In this document: positions 1-7,960 of the stretch, one piece after another
Position numbering within the stretch: position 1 is the stretch's first letter
How the letters are laid out: each line of letters starts with the position of its first letter
Source: an uncultured Clostridia bacterium
Lineage (GTDB): Bacteria; Bacillota; Clostridia; Christensenellales; UBA1242
DNA: 11,852 bases
NCBI GenBank assembly: GCA_944377765.1
Contig: CALWFX010000025.1
Coordinates: forward strand, 1-11,852
Direction of reading: 5' to 3'
The notes under the pieces: model-generated
Databases searched by the model: none
Seen by the model: the letters and a program-made list of their open reading frames with translations, nothing else
What the model was told of the DNA's origin: nothing
Made by a program: the position numbers and the translations under genes

Positions 1-1590
1 CTGAGCAACAATAAATTTTGTTGTGCCTTCAGTGTTCTTTTTCAATGCCATTCTAAGTTTCTTATCTGTCTTATAGTCAAGCGCAGAAAAGGAGTCGTCA
101 AAAATAAATATATCTGGCTTTCTTGCAATCGCTCTGGCAATTGAAAGTCTTTGTTTTTGCCCACCAGAAACATTGTTCCCGCCCTGAGCAATTCTACCTT
201 CAACTCCACCTTCCATTCTTGAAACAAAGTTGGAAGCCTGAGCAATACTGATTGATTTTTTTATTGTTTCGGCATCTGCATTGTTATCTCCAAAATTGAC
301 ATTCGAACTTACTGTGCCACTGAACAAAACACCGCGTTGTGGTGTGTATCCAATTTTTTTATTGAGCATTTTAAGGTTGTAATCTTTAACATTAACTCCA
401 TCAATCAAAACTTCGCCCTCGGTTGCATCATAAAGCCTTGGAATTAAGTTGATGAGCGTGCTTTTACCACTTCCAGTTGAACCAATAAATGCCACAGTTT
501 CCCCTTTCTTTACTGAAAAAGAGATGTTTTTAAGCACATATTCATTTGCATCTGGATATTTAAAAGAAACATCTTTAAAAACAACATAGTTATCTAAATC
601 TTCACTGCTTACTTCATTAACTTCACCTGAAACAATTGAGTTATGTGTGTGCAGAACTTCATTAATTCTTTTTGCTGAAACAAGTGCACGAGGCAAAATT
701 ATGAATACCACAATCAAAAGCATAAATGCCATAACAACTTGCATTGCATAGGAAGTGAACACCATCATGTTTGCAATATCTAAAGAATCTTTAACAATGT
801 ATGCCCCAATCCAATAAATGGCAAGTGTAAGACCTGAACTTATAAGTGTCATTCCCGGCGACATAATTGCCATTATTCTGTTTGCAGATAAATTGTTCTT
901 TGTTAAAGCAGTGTTACTATTCTTAAACTTTTCATTTTGATATTCTTCCGCGTTACTTGCCCTGATAACTCTTATGCCTGTTAAATTTTCACGAGTAACC
1001 CTGTTTAAGTTATCAGTTAATGTTTGAATTCTTTTAAATTTTGGAACAGCAAAGAAGACAACAATAAGTGACACAATAACAAGTGCAACAACTGCTCCTG
1101 CAGTTGCCACAGACCATTCCCAACCTTTGCCAACAATAAGAGTTATTGCCCATATTGCCAAAACTGGTGCTTTAATAAGTGACTGAAGTCCCATTGAAAT
1201 GAGCATTTGAATTTGAGTTACATCGTTGGTTGTTCTTGTGATTAAACTTGCAGTTGAAAATTTGTTCATTTCACTTAAAGAAAAACTTTCAATCTTTCCA
1301 TAAAGAGCAAGTCTTAAGTTTGAAGCAAACCTTGATGACATTTGAGAGACCAACAAATGCACCAAAATTGCAGAGCATAAACTTCCAAGTGCACAGGCAA
1401 GCATATACCCGCCATTGATTAAAATTTGATTTACCTTATCTTCAATTCCAACACCTTGCAAAGTTTCAATTATCACTCTCATATAATCAGGCAATTTTAA
1501 ATCAAGGAATACTTGAAAAACAATAAGCCCGATAATCAAAAAGATATATAAATAATCAATATTTTTAAGATATTTTAACAATCTAAACAT
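1..1590 (-). CDS. ABC exporter half-transporter (permease-ATPase fusion), degenerate subunit, C-terminus cut by window edge
   Basis: This is one half of a type IV ABC exporter (MdlA/MdlB, BmrC/BmrD, TM287/288 type) that exports a substrate through the cytoplasmic membrane using ATP. 530 codons are visible, and the end of the ATPase domain lies outside the window. The N-terminal ~330 residues form the hydrophobic transmembrane domain, with the usual coupling-region motifs (STASLITRTTND, GIRVIRA). The ATPase domain has Walker A GSTGSGKS (370-377), Q-loop TPQRG, signature VSGGQKQR and Walker B IFIFDD with D498. The residue after the Walker B Asp, normally the catalytic Glu, is Asp (D499). The H-loop His is replaced by Gln (VAQ, Q530). 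Both changes are typical of the degenerate member of a heterodimer, so the partner gene is expected just beyond the left edge. The ATG start has a GGTGG ribosome binding site about 7 bases upstream. The substrate cannot be inferred. Confidence 0.95.
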   Translation of the reverse strand, partial: MFRLLKYLKNIDYLYIFLIIGLIVFQVFLDLKLPDYMRVIIETLQGVGIEDKVNQILINGGYMLACALGSLCSAILVHLLVSQMSSRFASNLRLALYGKIESFSLSEMNKFSTASLITRTTNDVTQIQMLISMGLQSLIKAPVLAIWAITLIVGKGWEWSVATAGAVVALVIVSLIVVFFAVPKFKRIQTLTDNLNRVTRENLTGIRVIRASNAEEYQNEKFKNSNTALTKNNLSANRIMAIMSPGMTLISSGLTLAIYWIGAYIVKDSLDIANMMVFTSYAMQVVMAFMLLIVVFIILPRALVSAKRINEVLHTHNSIVSGEVNEVSSEDLDNYVVFKDVSFKYPDANEYVLKNISFSVKKGETVAFIGSTGSGKSTLINLIPRLYDATEGEVLIDGVNVKDYNLKMLNKKIGYTPQRGVLFSGTVSSNVNFGDNNADAETIKKSISIAQASNFVSRMEGGVEGRIAQGGNNVSGGQKQRLSIARAIARKPDIFIFDDSFSALDYKTDKKLRMALKKNTEGTTKFIVAQ

Positions 1591-1613
1591 ATCTACCACC
1601 CTATTAATTTTTA

Positions 1614-1642
1614 ATTATATATTTCAAGCAAAATTATCTTAA
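1614..1642 (-). promoter_or_regulatory. Putative sigma-A promoter for the ABC exporter gene
   Basis: On the minus strand, TTAAGA (1642-1637) and a perfect TATAAT (1619-1614) are separated by 17 bases. Transcription would start near 1607, giving a leader of about 17-20 bases before the ATG at 1590. This suggests the ABC gene has its own promoter. I see no convincing hairpin terminator between the upstream operon (stop at 1753) and this gene, so read-through is also possible. Such matches are common by chance in AT-rich DNA. Confidence 0.45.
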
Positions 1643-1752
1643 ATAATATCACTTTTTAAAAATTTTAGCAACAAAATAAAACGAGATATAAAGAAAATTT
1701 TTATTATCTCTTATTTTAAAAAATTATAAAATTCCCAAATTCGTTTAAGAAC

Positions 1753-4700
1753 TTAGTTTAAAAAACACTGCAAAACTGGCAACATATCTTCTTCAAAATG
1801 CCATATTTCATCTGAAAAATTAAATTTATTTGTATAACTCAAAAAATCGTCAAATAATTCGCAATTGCTTGGTGCTGGTGCAATTGCTCCATTTCCGCGT
1901 TCAGCAACAAGTTCATCGCCTGTGCCAACAGCAAAGCAATCTTTCAAAATTCCTTCTGTAAGTCTGCCTACTAAAAAGCCGAACAAAAATGTTCCTTCAT
2001 TATTGCCCGCTTTAAAGGTTTTAACTGTGCTATATGACTTTTCAATTTCTTGCCCGCGCTTTTTCATTTCTCCGACAAGCCCGCCAATCAAAGCATTGTC
2101 GCATTCAATTGCATTGATATCTCCAACCGCATAACAATTTGCAATGGCACTTTCATTATAGCCAACAAGCCCACCTAAAGTTGCAGAATTCCTGCCCATT
2201 AACAAAAAGTTGACATTTGAAGTGCATTCTGAAATGTTTAAATTGGTATTTAAACTTTCACCAATTAAACCGCCTTGCACTGTTAAAGCATTGTCTATAA
2301 CAGCGTGCAAAGTAAATTCTGTTTGACATTTAGATATTTCTGCGTGCTTATATCCTTTTTCAAAAACCCCAACAAGTCCGCCTATTTTTAAATTGTTAAC
2401 ACTTGCCAAACTTAAAGAAAAAGTTGAAGAAGAATTTTTAATTTTTCCATCTCCATTTTTAGCAAACAGACCACCAATAAATGCATCGTCTTTTGTTGAA
2501 TGTATGCTTATATCTAAGACTACATCAACATTATCAACAATTCCTTGATTTACAATTCCAATGGTTCCAAAATTTTGCACATCTTCATAGTTCACATCGT
2601 CAAGTTCAATGGTTAGATTGCGTATTTCTCCACCAAAACTGTCAAATAGTGCATAATTATTATCGCTATTTGAAAGTTTCAAATTGACAATCTTATGCCC
2701 ATTTCCATCAATTGAGCCATAAAAATCTGTCGCCTTCCATTCCACTTTCGACATATCAATATCATCATTTAAAACAATATTCATATAACTTGCATTGTGG
2801 ACAAGTTTGTTAAGTTCTTCTCCACTTTTTGCTTCAACTGTTGGTGGAAAGAAATATAAGCCTAATAAAAGAAGAATAAGGTTAATTAAAGATATAATAA
2901 AGATTGAAAGCCTTGCAATCTTCCATTTTTTACTGCTATCTTTTTTAACAATATTAAAGATAAGATTTCCAACTCCCAAAAATATAGTTAACACTGTGGC
3001 AATAATTATGGCATCTTGGTCAAACACCAAATACATTTCATGTGGAGCAGAAACCACTAAAACAAGAAGAAGCATAACAAGAAGCATTGGAGCAAGTTCT
3101 AAAACCCCAAACAAAACTTTCTTTCTTCTCATTTCTTTATTGGCAACTTCAATGGTTGACAAATATTTTTCATCTCTCTTTTTAGATTCTTTCTCTAATG
3201 TTTGCAATCTTTCCTTTTTTAAGGCGAACTTTGCCACATTAATTGATGTATCCAAGGTTAAATTAAAACAACTTAATCTTAAAAGCAACCTGTTAAACAC
3301 ATCAAAATATTGCTCAAATGTTTCAGCATCTTCAATCTTTTGGAAATAACCATCAAAGGCAGTAAATTGCTTTTTATAATAACTAGCAGATGTTTTATCA
3401 TCCATCTCACTTATAAGTTTGTTGTTTCTAAGCAAAAATTCTTGTAACTTTTCTTTAAGCACGACCTTGTCAAGAGTTTCCTGTCTGAAAACTTTTTGCG
3501 CTGTGGTTGTGTTGGCACTGGCAACAATTTGTGTGTATTTTTCCGCCTGACTGTCATTTGCAAAGTTTAGCATGGTTTTAAAATCTTCCATGTCTGAAAT
3601 TTTTACAGAAGTTGTTGGAAGTTCACTTTCGCTTTTGCAGTGAGTTTTGATTTGTATCAATTGCCAATAAAGTGTGGCATTCTCTTTATCTTCCTTGATT
3701 GCAAGTGTGATATATTTTTCTGCCAAACTGAAAAAGCCTTGGCTTTGCAAAGTTGAGGCAATTGTGATTAAAGTTTCTTTTGTAACTTCATCATCATTTA
3801 TATATGATAAATAAAAGTCAAGTTGTGCTTCTGCTTTTTTTGTGTCATAGAAAACAACTTCCAAAATAATATCAATAAGGTCAGTAACAAAACCAGTTCT
3901 TCTTTTATCATCACAATATTTTAAAACATTTTCAAGTGCTGTTCCATCTCGATAAGACAATATTTCTTCAACTGTGTCGAAATTTTTCATAAAAAGAGCA
4001 AATCGGCTTTGAACATGTCCTTCATCAAGTTGCAAAACTTTTTGATAATATGTTTCATCACCACTTTTTTGCCCAAGTTGAAAATAAAAATTTGTGAAAG
4101 CGTCCACATCTTCGCTTGGCAGACACTTTTCCACTTTGGAAATTAATTCTTCGTTCATGCTGTCAATTGCAAGTGCTTCAGCAGAAGAAACAAATTTTTC
4201 TCTTTCAGTATTATTATATGCTGACAAAAAGTCAATATATTTCAAATATATATCAACATCATTCAAACTTATAATTAAATTTTCCCACTTATTTAAAAAA
4301 TCATTTGCAAAAGAAGTGGAAGAGTATTGCAAAATTTTTTCCAAGTTTTCTTTGTCTTGAAAATTACCAATATTATTAAAAAACTCATTTTCATCGCGAA
4401 TTTTCTTTTCACAAAGAATGGTGGCAAAATAGAGTTCGCCATTCTTCTCATTCTTCAACTTTTCTTCATTAATATAAGTTTCTGCTGTTTGAAAATCGCC
4501 ATTTTTGATGCTATTAAAAATAAGTTTCATGCGGTTCTTGTCTGAAAGCGGGATGGTTTCAATGTTATAATGACCAAGGTCGCTTGGCACAACATTAACA
4601 ACATCCACTTTTGTTTTCTTCGCTGGAGCAACTTGTTCAACAACTTTCTTTTCAATTTTTACTTCTTGATTATAATTTCTTTCACAAGCACTTTTTGTGT

Positions 4701-5550
4701 ATATTGCAAGGTCAGACAAAAAGTTTTCAGAACTAAGTTTATAATATTTTTCAAGTTCTGGAAAATTCTTTTTAATAACATCAATATCAATCTTTTTATC
4801 ATCGTATACCACAATAAAACTTGATGGAAATCTGTCCTTGGTTTTAATGCGATATAAAAATCTTTCATATAAATTTTTAACTTTAGGGTCATTTAAAACA
4901 TCATCGTCATCAATTAATAATATCTCTGTTTTAGCAGTTTGCACAGCATGAAAAAGATAAGCTTCAATGCCACTTTTGGCACTCTTTGCATTTTCACGGA
5001 GAAAAATGTTTAATTCTTTTTCCTTCAAAACTTTTTCTATATTTTTAGAAATTTCATTCTCTTTTTTTACATTTAAAATGACATCATAAGGTTTTTGCTT
5101 GCTTGCACTTTCTTGCCAAATATTTTTTAATTTATCAATATATTTTGCTTGGTCAGTGTAACTGTCCGCAATCTCTTTTGGAGCAAACTCAATGGCTTTT
5201 TTAAAATCTTCGTCTTCAAAATAAGAAGGAATTTCTTTGCCAAAAAAAGATGGATAACGCTTGTTGCCTTCCTTGTTTGAAAAATACACCACTTTATTTT
5301 TGGCTTGCAATCTGCCATAATAGGCTTCATGAGATTTAGGATAGATTGCCAATATCTTATCAAATTCATCAACTGCTTTGTCAAATTTCAATGCTCTTAT
5401 TTTCTCATAAGCATGAACAATTAATATCTCTTCTTCTTTGTTTGCATATTCGTCGACATAAATAGTTCCACAGAACAAACATTTAACCATGTTCTGCCCA
5501 ATTTCCTTATATTTTTTGCCTCCGCAATTATTACAAACTCTTTCTCTCAC
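1753..5550 (-). CDS. Large membrane protein: zinc ribbon, TPR-like, divergent TIR-like domain, helical region, 3 TM segments, external GLUG beta-helix
   Basis: 1265 residues. A zinc ribbon (C6, C9, C24, C27) is followed by a TPR-like pair of helices (about 43-85) and a region to ~150 whose layout matches Clostridia zinc ribbon-TPR-TIR proteins. Residues ~154-285 are a divergent TIR-like domain starting KPYDVILNVK. Where I recall relatives reading VKNEWSRFL, this protein has VKNLYERFL (224-232), so the usual catalytic Glu position is Leu227 and NADase activity is doubtful. Residues ~330-800 are helical and repeat-like. Three hydrophobic segments lie at about 812-835, 846-868 and 880-901. The C-terminus (about 905-1265) has at least six GG-L-G motifs (near 1026, 1057, 1093, 1126, 1156, 1191) typical of GLUG beta-helix repeats, and should lie outside the cell. 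The start is GTG: the next ATG (residue 21) would remove the first Cys pair. It lies 6 bases after the ATPase gene, last in the operon. It probably anchors or signals for the ESCRT-like machinery; the exact role is unknown. Confidence 0.8.
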   Translation of the reverse strand: MRERVCNNCGGKKYKEIGQNMVKCLFCGTIYVDEYANKEEEILIVHAYEKIRALKFDKAVDEFDKILAIYPKSHEAYYGRLQAKNKVVYFSNKEGNKRYPSFFGKEIPSYFEDEDFKKAIEFAPKEIADSYTDQAKYIDKLKNIWQESASKQKPYDVILNVKKENEISKNIEKVLKEKELNIFLRENAKSAKSGIEAYLFHAVQTAKTEILLIDDDDVLNDPKVKNLYERFLYRIKTKDRFPSSFIVVYDDKKIDIDVIKKNFPELEKYYKLSSENFLSDLAIYTKSACERNYNQEVKIEKKVVEQVAPAKKTKVDVVNVVPSDLGHYNIETIPLSDKNRMKLIFNSIKNGDFQTAETYINEEKLKNEKNGELYFATILCEKKIRDENEFFNNIGNFQDKENLEKILQYSSTSFANDFLNKWENLIISLNDVDIYLKYIDFLSAYNNTEREKFVSSAEALAIDSMNEELISKVEKCLPSEDVDAFTNFYFQLGQKSGDETYYQKVLQLDEGHVQSRFALFMKNFDTVEEILSYRDGTALENVLKYCDDKRRTGFVTDLIDIILEVVFYDTKKAEAQLDFYLSYINDDEVTKETLITIASTLQSQGFFSLAEKYITLAIKEDKENATLYWQLIQIKTHCKSESELPTTSVKISDMEDFKTMLNFANDSQAEKYTQIVASANTTTAQKVFRQETLDKVVLKEKLQEFLLRNNKLISEMDDKTSASYYKKQFTAFDGYFQKIEDAETFEQYFDVFNRLLLRLSCFNLTLDTSINVAKFALKKERLQTLEKESKKRDEKYLSTIEVANKEMRRKKVLFGVLELAPMLLVMLLLVLVVSAPHEMYLVFDQDAIIIATVLTIFLGVGNLIFNIVKKDSSKKWKIARLSIFIISLINLILLLLGLYFFPPTVEAKSGEELNKLVHNASYMNIVLNDDIDMSKVEWKATDFYGSIDGNGHKIVNLKLSNSDNNYALFDSFGGEIRNLTIELDDVNYEDVQNFGTIGIVNQGIVDNVDVVLDISIHSTKDDAFIGGLFAKNGDGKIKNSSSTFSLSLASVNNLKIGGLVGVFEKGYKHAEISKCQTEFTLHAVIDNALTVQGGLIGESLNTNLNISECTSNVNFLLMGRNSATLGGLVGYNESAIANCYAVGDINAIECDNALIGGLVGEMKKRGQEIEKSYSTVKTFKAGNNEGTFLFGFLVGRLTEGILKDCFAVGTGDELVAERGNGAIAPAPSNCELFDDFLSYTNKFNFSDEIWHFEEDMLPVLQCFLN

Positions 5551-5556
5551 TTTCCC

Positions 5557-6675
5557 CTAACTTTTTTTCTTTTTTAACAAACTTTCAATATCATTATTGT
5601 ATTCTTCAAATTGCTTAATTTCTTTTTCTGTAACGCTTGGCGGAAATATTGCCAAAACATTTTCAAAATCTTTATTGGTAACTTCCACAACTTTATCTGT
5701 TTCAATGGCTTTAAGAAGTGGTTCATCTTTTGCTCTATCACAAAGTTCTTCAAGGTCAGCACCGCTATACATCTCAGTTTGTTTAACAATTTTTTCAATG
5801 TCAAAATCTTTTGCAACAGGAACATTTTTCATACTCTTTTTCAAGATAAATCTTCTGGCTTCTTCGTCTGGCAAAGGGATGTAAATCTTTTGTGAAAAAC
5901 GCCCCGAACGGGTTGCCGCAGTGTCAATATCCCAAGGTCTGTTTGTTGCACCCAAAAGAAGAAGGTTTGGATTTTTTCCACTGAACCCATCAATTTGTTG
6001 CAAGAACTCATTAACTCGCTTATCGTTATGGGTATCGACTCCACGCTTACCAAGAAGACTGTCCATTTCGTCAATAAAAATTATTGCCCTGTCTTGTTTA
6101 TTTGCTTCAGCAAAAAGAGAATTGATGTTTTTTTCACTTTCACCCACCCATTTGCTGACAATATCCGAACCTTTCACTGCGTAAAATTTTGCTTTTGCTT
6201 CACAAGCAATCGCTTTTGCAATCATAGTTTTACCAGTTCCCGGTGGTCCATACAAAAGCACACCACCACCTGTTTTTTTGTTATAAAGTTTATATTTATC
6301 TGGATATAAAACTGGGTTTATCATTCTGATTTTAATTGCTTTTTTAACATCATCAAGCCCAGCCACATCGTCAAAATGCACATTTGGAATTTCTGCTTGT
6401 TGCCACTTTTTAACATCATCATCTTCTTCTTCGCTATCTGTTTTCTTTTTTTCTTTTTCTTCGCCAATACGCTCACTTAATTCCACAATTCTTCTTGCCC
6501 TGTCAAGCCTTGCTTCCTTAAGTTTTCCTTGACTTATTTTTGCAATCTGCATCATAGTTTCGCCAGCAAGCATAAAATTACGCTTGGCCAAAGAAAATTT
6601 CCCTTTGTCCTTTGCTTCTTTACCCTTTTTCATGTAAAGTTCAAAAGTGTTGTTCAGAAGTTCCAAATCTTGCAT
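5557..6675 (-). CDS. Vps4/katanin-like AAA ATPase with N-terminal MIT-like domain
   Basis: 372 residues. Residues 1-75 are three predicted helices with an MIT-like pattern (KGKFSLAKRNF, then ARRIVELSERI), followed by an acidic/lysine linker. The AAA module begins FDDVAGLDDVKKAIK and has Walker A GPPGTGKT (143-150), pore loop KWVGESEKN (175-183), Walker B IIFIDEMDSL (198-207, D202/E203), sensor GATN (N245) and arginines 256 and 259. It ends with PPSVTEKEIKQFEEYNND, which resembles the C-terminal PSV..(D/E)L..(Y/F)E.(W/Y) helix of the katanin/spastin/Vps4 (meiotic) clade. There is no room for the beta-domain insertion of eukaryotic Vps4. In that family the hexamer threads ESCRT-III tails or tubulin tails through its pore. 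The gene directly follows two ESCRT-III-like genes, which supports a polymer-remodelling role. AGGAG precedes the ATG. All ATPase motifs are intact. Other bacterial AAA types (FtsH, p97-like) fit less well because there is one AAA module, no protease domain and an MIT-like N-terminus. Confidence 0.88.
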   Translation of the reverse strand: MQDLELLNNTFELYMKKGKEAKDKGKFSLAKRNFMLAGETMMQIAKISQGKLKEARLDRARRIVELSERIGEEKEKKKTDSEEEDDDVKKWQQAEIPNVHFDDVAGLDDVKKAIKIRMINPVLYPDKYKLYNKKTGGGVLLYGPPGTGKTMIAKAIACEAKAKFYAVKGSDIVSKWVGESEKNINSLFAEANKQDRAIIFIDEMDSLLGKRGVDTHNDKRVNEFLQQIDGFSGKNPNLLLLGATNRPWDIDTAATRSGRFSQKIYIPLPDEEARRFILKKSMKNVPVAKDFDIEKIVKQTEMYSGADLEELCDRAKDEPLLKAIETDKVVEVTNKDFENVLAIFPPSVTEKEIKQFEEYNNDIESLLKKKKS

Positions 6676-6689
6676 AATTTCTCCTAAGT

Positions 6690-7286
6690 TTAGTTTTCGT
6701 CCTTATCGATTTTCTTTCTTAATTCTTCAATTTCCTTGTCAATATCAGCGGTTGACATTTCGTCTTTACTTGCTTGCTCCATGATATATTTTTCAAAATC
6801 TTCATTGGAAATATCTTTGCCATCTTTTGCCTTGCCAGCATTGCTGAATGACTCTTGACTCATTTCCATAAAAGCATCCATTTGGTCTGTTTGAGTTTCA
6901 ACCGCTGTGATTGCTTCTTCAAACTGTGCTTGAATTTTTTCAAATTCCTTGGCATCTGCAAGTTTTGTCATTTCTTTTGAAATGGAACTCATACTTCTTA
7001 AAAATTCAGTTGTCATCATTGTAACATCACGCATTTGTGCAGTAATTTCAAAATTAAGCATCATTTCCTGTGCTCTTTTTTGTTGTTGCACTGTCATTTT
7101 ATAACCAGATAGTGCCAAATTAAATTGTGGTTCCAAACCTTTTTCTTTTGCAGTTTTTGCCGCTTCCACAAACACTTTCTTTTGTTCTTCCAGCCTTGCG
7201 ATTTGCTTGTTCATTGAATTTATTGTTTTTTTAACAAGCATTTTTTGTTCAATTTCCTTTTGTCTTTTACTTTTAAACCATGCCAT
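6690..7286 (-). CDS. ESCRT-III-like coiled-coil protein, Vps2/CHMP2-like, with C-terminal MIM1-like motif
   Basis: 198 residues, almost entirely helical. The layout follows CHMP2/Vps2: a short aromatic-basic start (MAWFKSKRQ), a long helical hairpin (about 10-80), a Met-rich central helix (about 83-110, MRDVTMMTTEFLRSMSSISK) and an acidic linker. The C-terminal helix is ADIDKEIEELRKK (180-192). Its spacing matches the MIM1 of human CHMP2A (ADLEERLKNLRRD), the segment that binds the Vps4 MIT domain, with I/I/L/R in the key places and Glu instead of the core Arg. The segment MSSISKEMTKLADAKEFEKI also resembles the CHMP2 region around KAMGTMNRQLKLPQI. ESCRT-III proteins polymerise on membranes to constrict or seal them; that activity here is inferred. 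The gene lies 14 bases before the MIT-AAA ATPase gene, with AGGAGG before its ATG. Assignment is by eye; a generic coiled coil remains possible, but motif, context and pairing agree. Confidence 0.7.
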   Translation of the reverse strand: MAWFKSKRQKEIEQKMLVKKTINSMNKQIARLEEQKKVFVEAAKTAKEKGLEPQFNLALSGYKMTVQQQKRAQEMMLNFEITAQMRDVTMMTTEFLRSMSSISKEMTKLADAKEFEKIQAQFEEAITAVETQTDQMDAFMEMSQESFSNAGKAKDGKDISNEDFEKYIMEQASKDEMSTADIDKEIEELRKKIDKDEN

Positions 7287-7337
7287 TTTCTTTTCCTCCT
7301 AAATTTATATATTTTTAATTAAATAAAAACCAAATCA

Positions 7338-7949
7338 TTATTCTTCCAACTTTGCTTTTTTCTTTTTGTCTTTGTTTTTACCTTTCTCTTCATATAATGC
7401 TTCTTCATCATCCAACTCTTGCTCTTTTTCAAAAGTTGTTAAAAGGTCTTCATCATTTTTCTTCATGCCATAGATTGATTCATTTGTATCATATGCCCCC
7501 TGAATTTCCACAAACAAATCATCTGCACTTGTTAAAACATCTTCCGAAGCAATTCTTGTTTCAAGCGCCTTGTTCAAAAATTTTGCAAGTCCTTTTTGGT
7601 CAGCTAACAGTTCTGATAAAGGAACTTTTGTTTGAGTTTTGAAAAAGGTGTTACTGTCATATGCATCTTTAAGTTTATTCATAAGGCGAATGTTGTAAAG
7701 AAGATACATCCCCTTTTGCATAGTGTTTTGCTTTTCTTCTTTCAAATTATTAATTTTTTTAGCATAAAAAAGTTTAAGTTCATCAGTCTTTTCCTTTTTA
7801 CCCTTATCCATTAAAGCATCGATTTCCTTTTGTTGTTGAAAAATCTCTGCTTCAATTGTTCTCTCTTGGCGTTCAAGTTCACAAATGGAGTTGACTAAAT
7901 CTTCTCTTTTTATGTTTTTAAATTTATTCCTTTTAAATGGCCACCACAT
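7338..7949 (-). CDS. Second ESCRT-III-like coiled-coil protein (Snf7/Vps20-like)
   Basis: 203 residues, helical and highly charged. It begins MWWPFKRNKFK, an aromatic-basic amphipathic start reminiscent of the membrane-inserting N-termini of Snf7-type proteins. Residues ~16-90 form a helical hairpin with the Snf7-like pattern IEAEIFQQQKEIDALMDKG, a short break, then ELKLFYAKKINNLKEEK. An acidic central part and a strongly basic tail (KNKDKKKKAK) follow; I see no MIM1-like end. The start is placed at ATG 7949: a GTG at 7955 is in frame, but it overlaps the AGGAG ribosome binding site (7959-7955), which sits 5 bases from the ATG. The gene lies upstream of the CHMP2-like gene, separated by 51 bases of AT-rich DNA. 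Two different ESCRT-III subunits side by side would parallel core/adaptor pairs elsewhere. This assignment is weaker than that of its neighbour. Confidence 0.55.
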   Translation of the reverse strand: MWWPFKRNKFKNIKREDLVNSICELERQERTIEAEIFQQQKEIDALMDKGKKEKTDELKLFYAKKINNLKEEKQNTMQKGMYLLYNIRLMNKLKDAYDSNTFFKTQTKVPLSELLADQKGLAKFLNKALETRIASEDVLTSADDLFVEIQGAYDTNESIYGMKKNDEDLLTTFEKEQELDDEEALYEEKGKNKDKKKKAKLEE

Positions 7950-7954
7950 ACACA

Positions 7955-7959
7955 CTCCT
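7955..7959 (-). promoter_or_regulatory. Ribosome binding site that fixes the start of the Snf7/Vps20-like gene
   Basis: AGGAG on the minus strand is followed by TGTGT and then ATG at 7949-7947, an ideal spacing. The longer reading from GTG at 7955-7953 would begin inside this site, so it is rejected. Confidence 0.8.
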
Positions 7960-7960
7960 T

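Noticed and set aside
42..245. 67-residue minus-strand open frame inside the ABC gene
   Set aside because: Out of frame with a clear, intact ABC ATPase domain in the same strand.
2795..3349. 184-residue open frame on the plus strand inside the large membrane protein
   Set aside because: Antisense shadow of the TM and coiled region; low-complexity composition and no ribosome binding site.
7950..7955. GTG start two codons upstream for the Snf7/Vps20-like gene
   Set aside because: It overlaps the AGGAG ribosome binding site; the ATG at 7949 has correct spacing.
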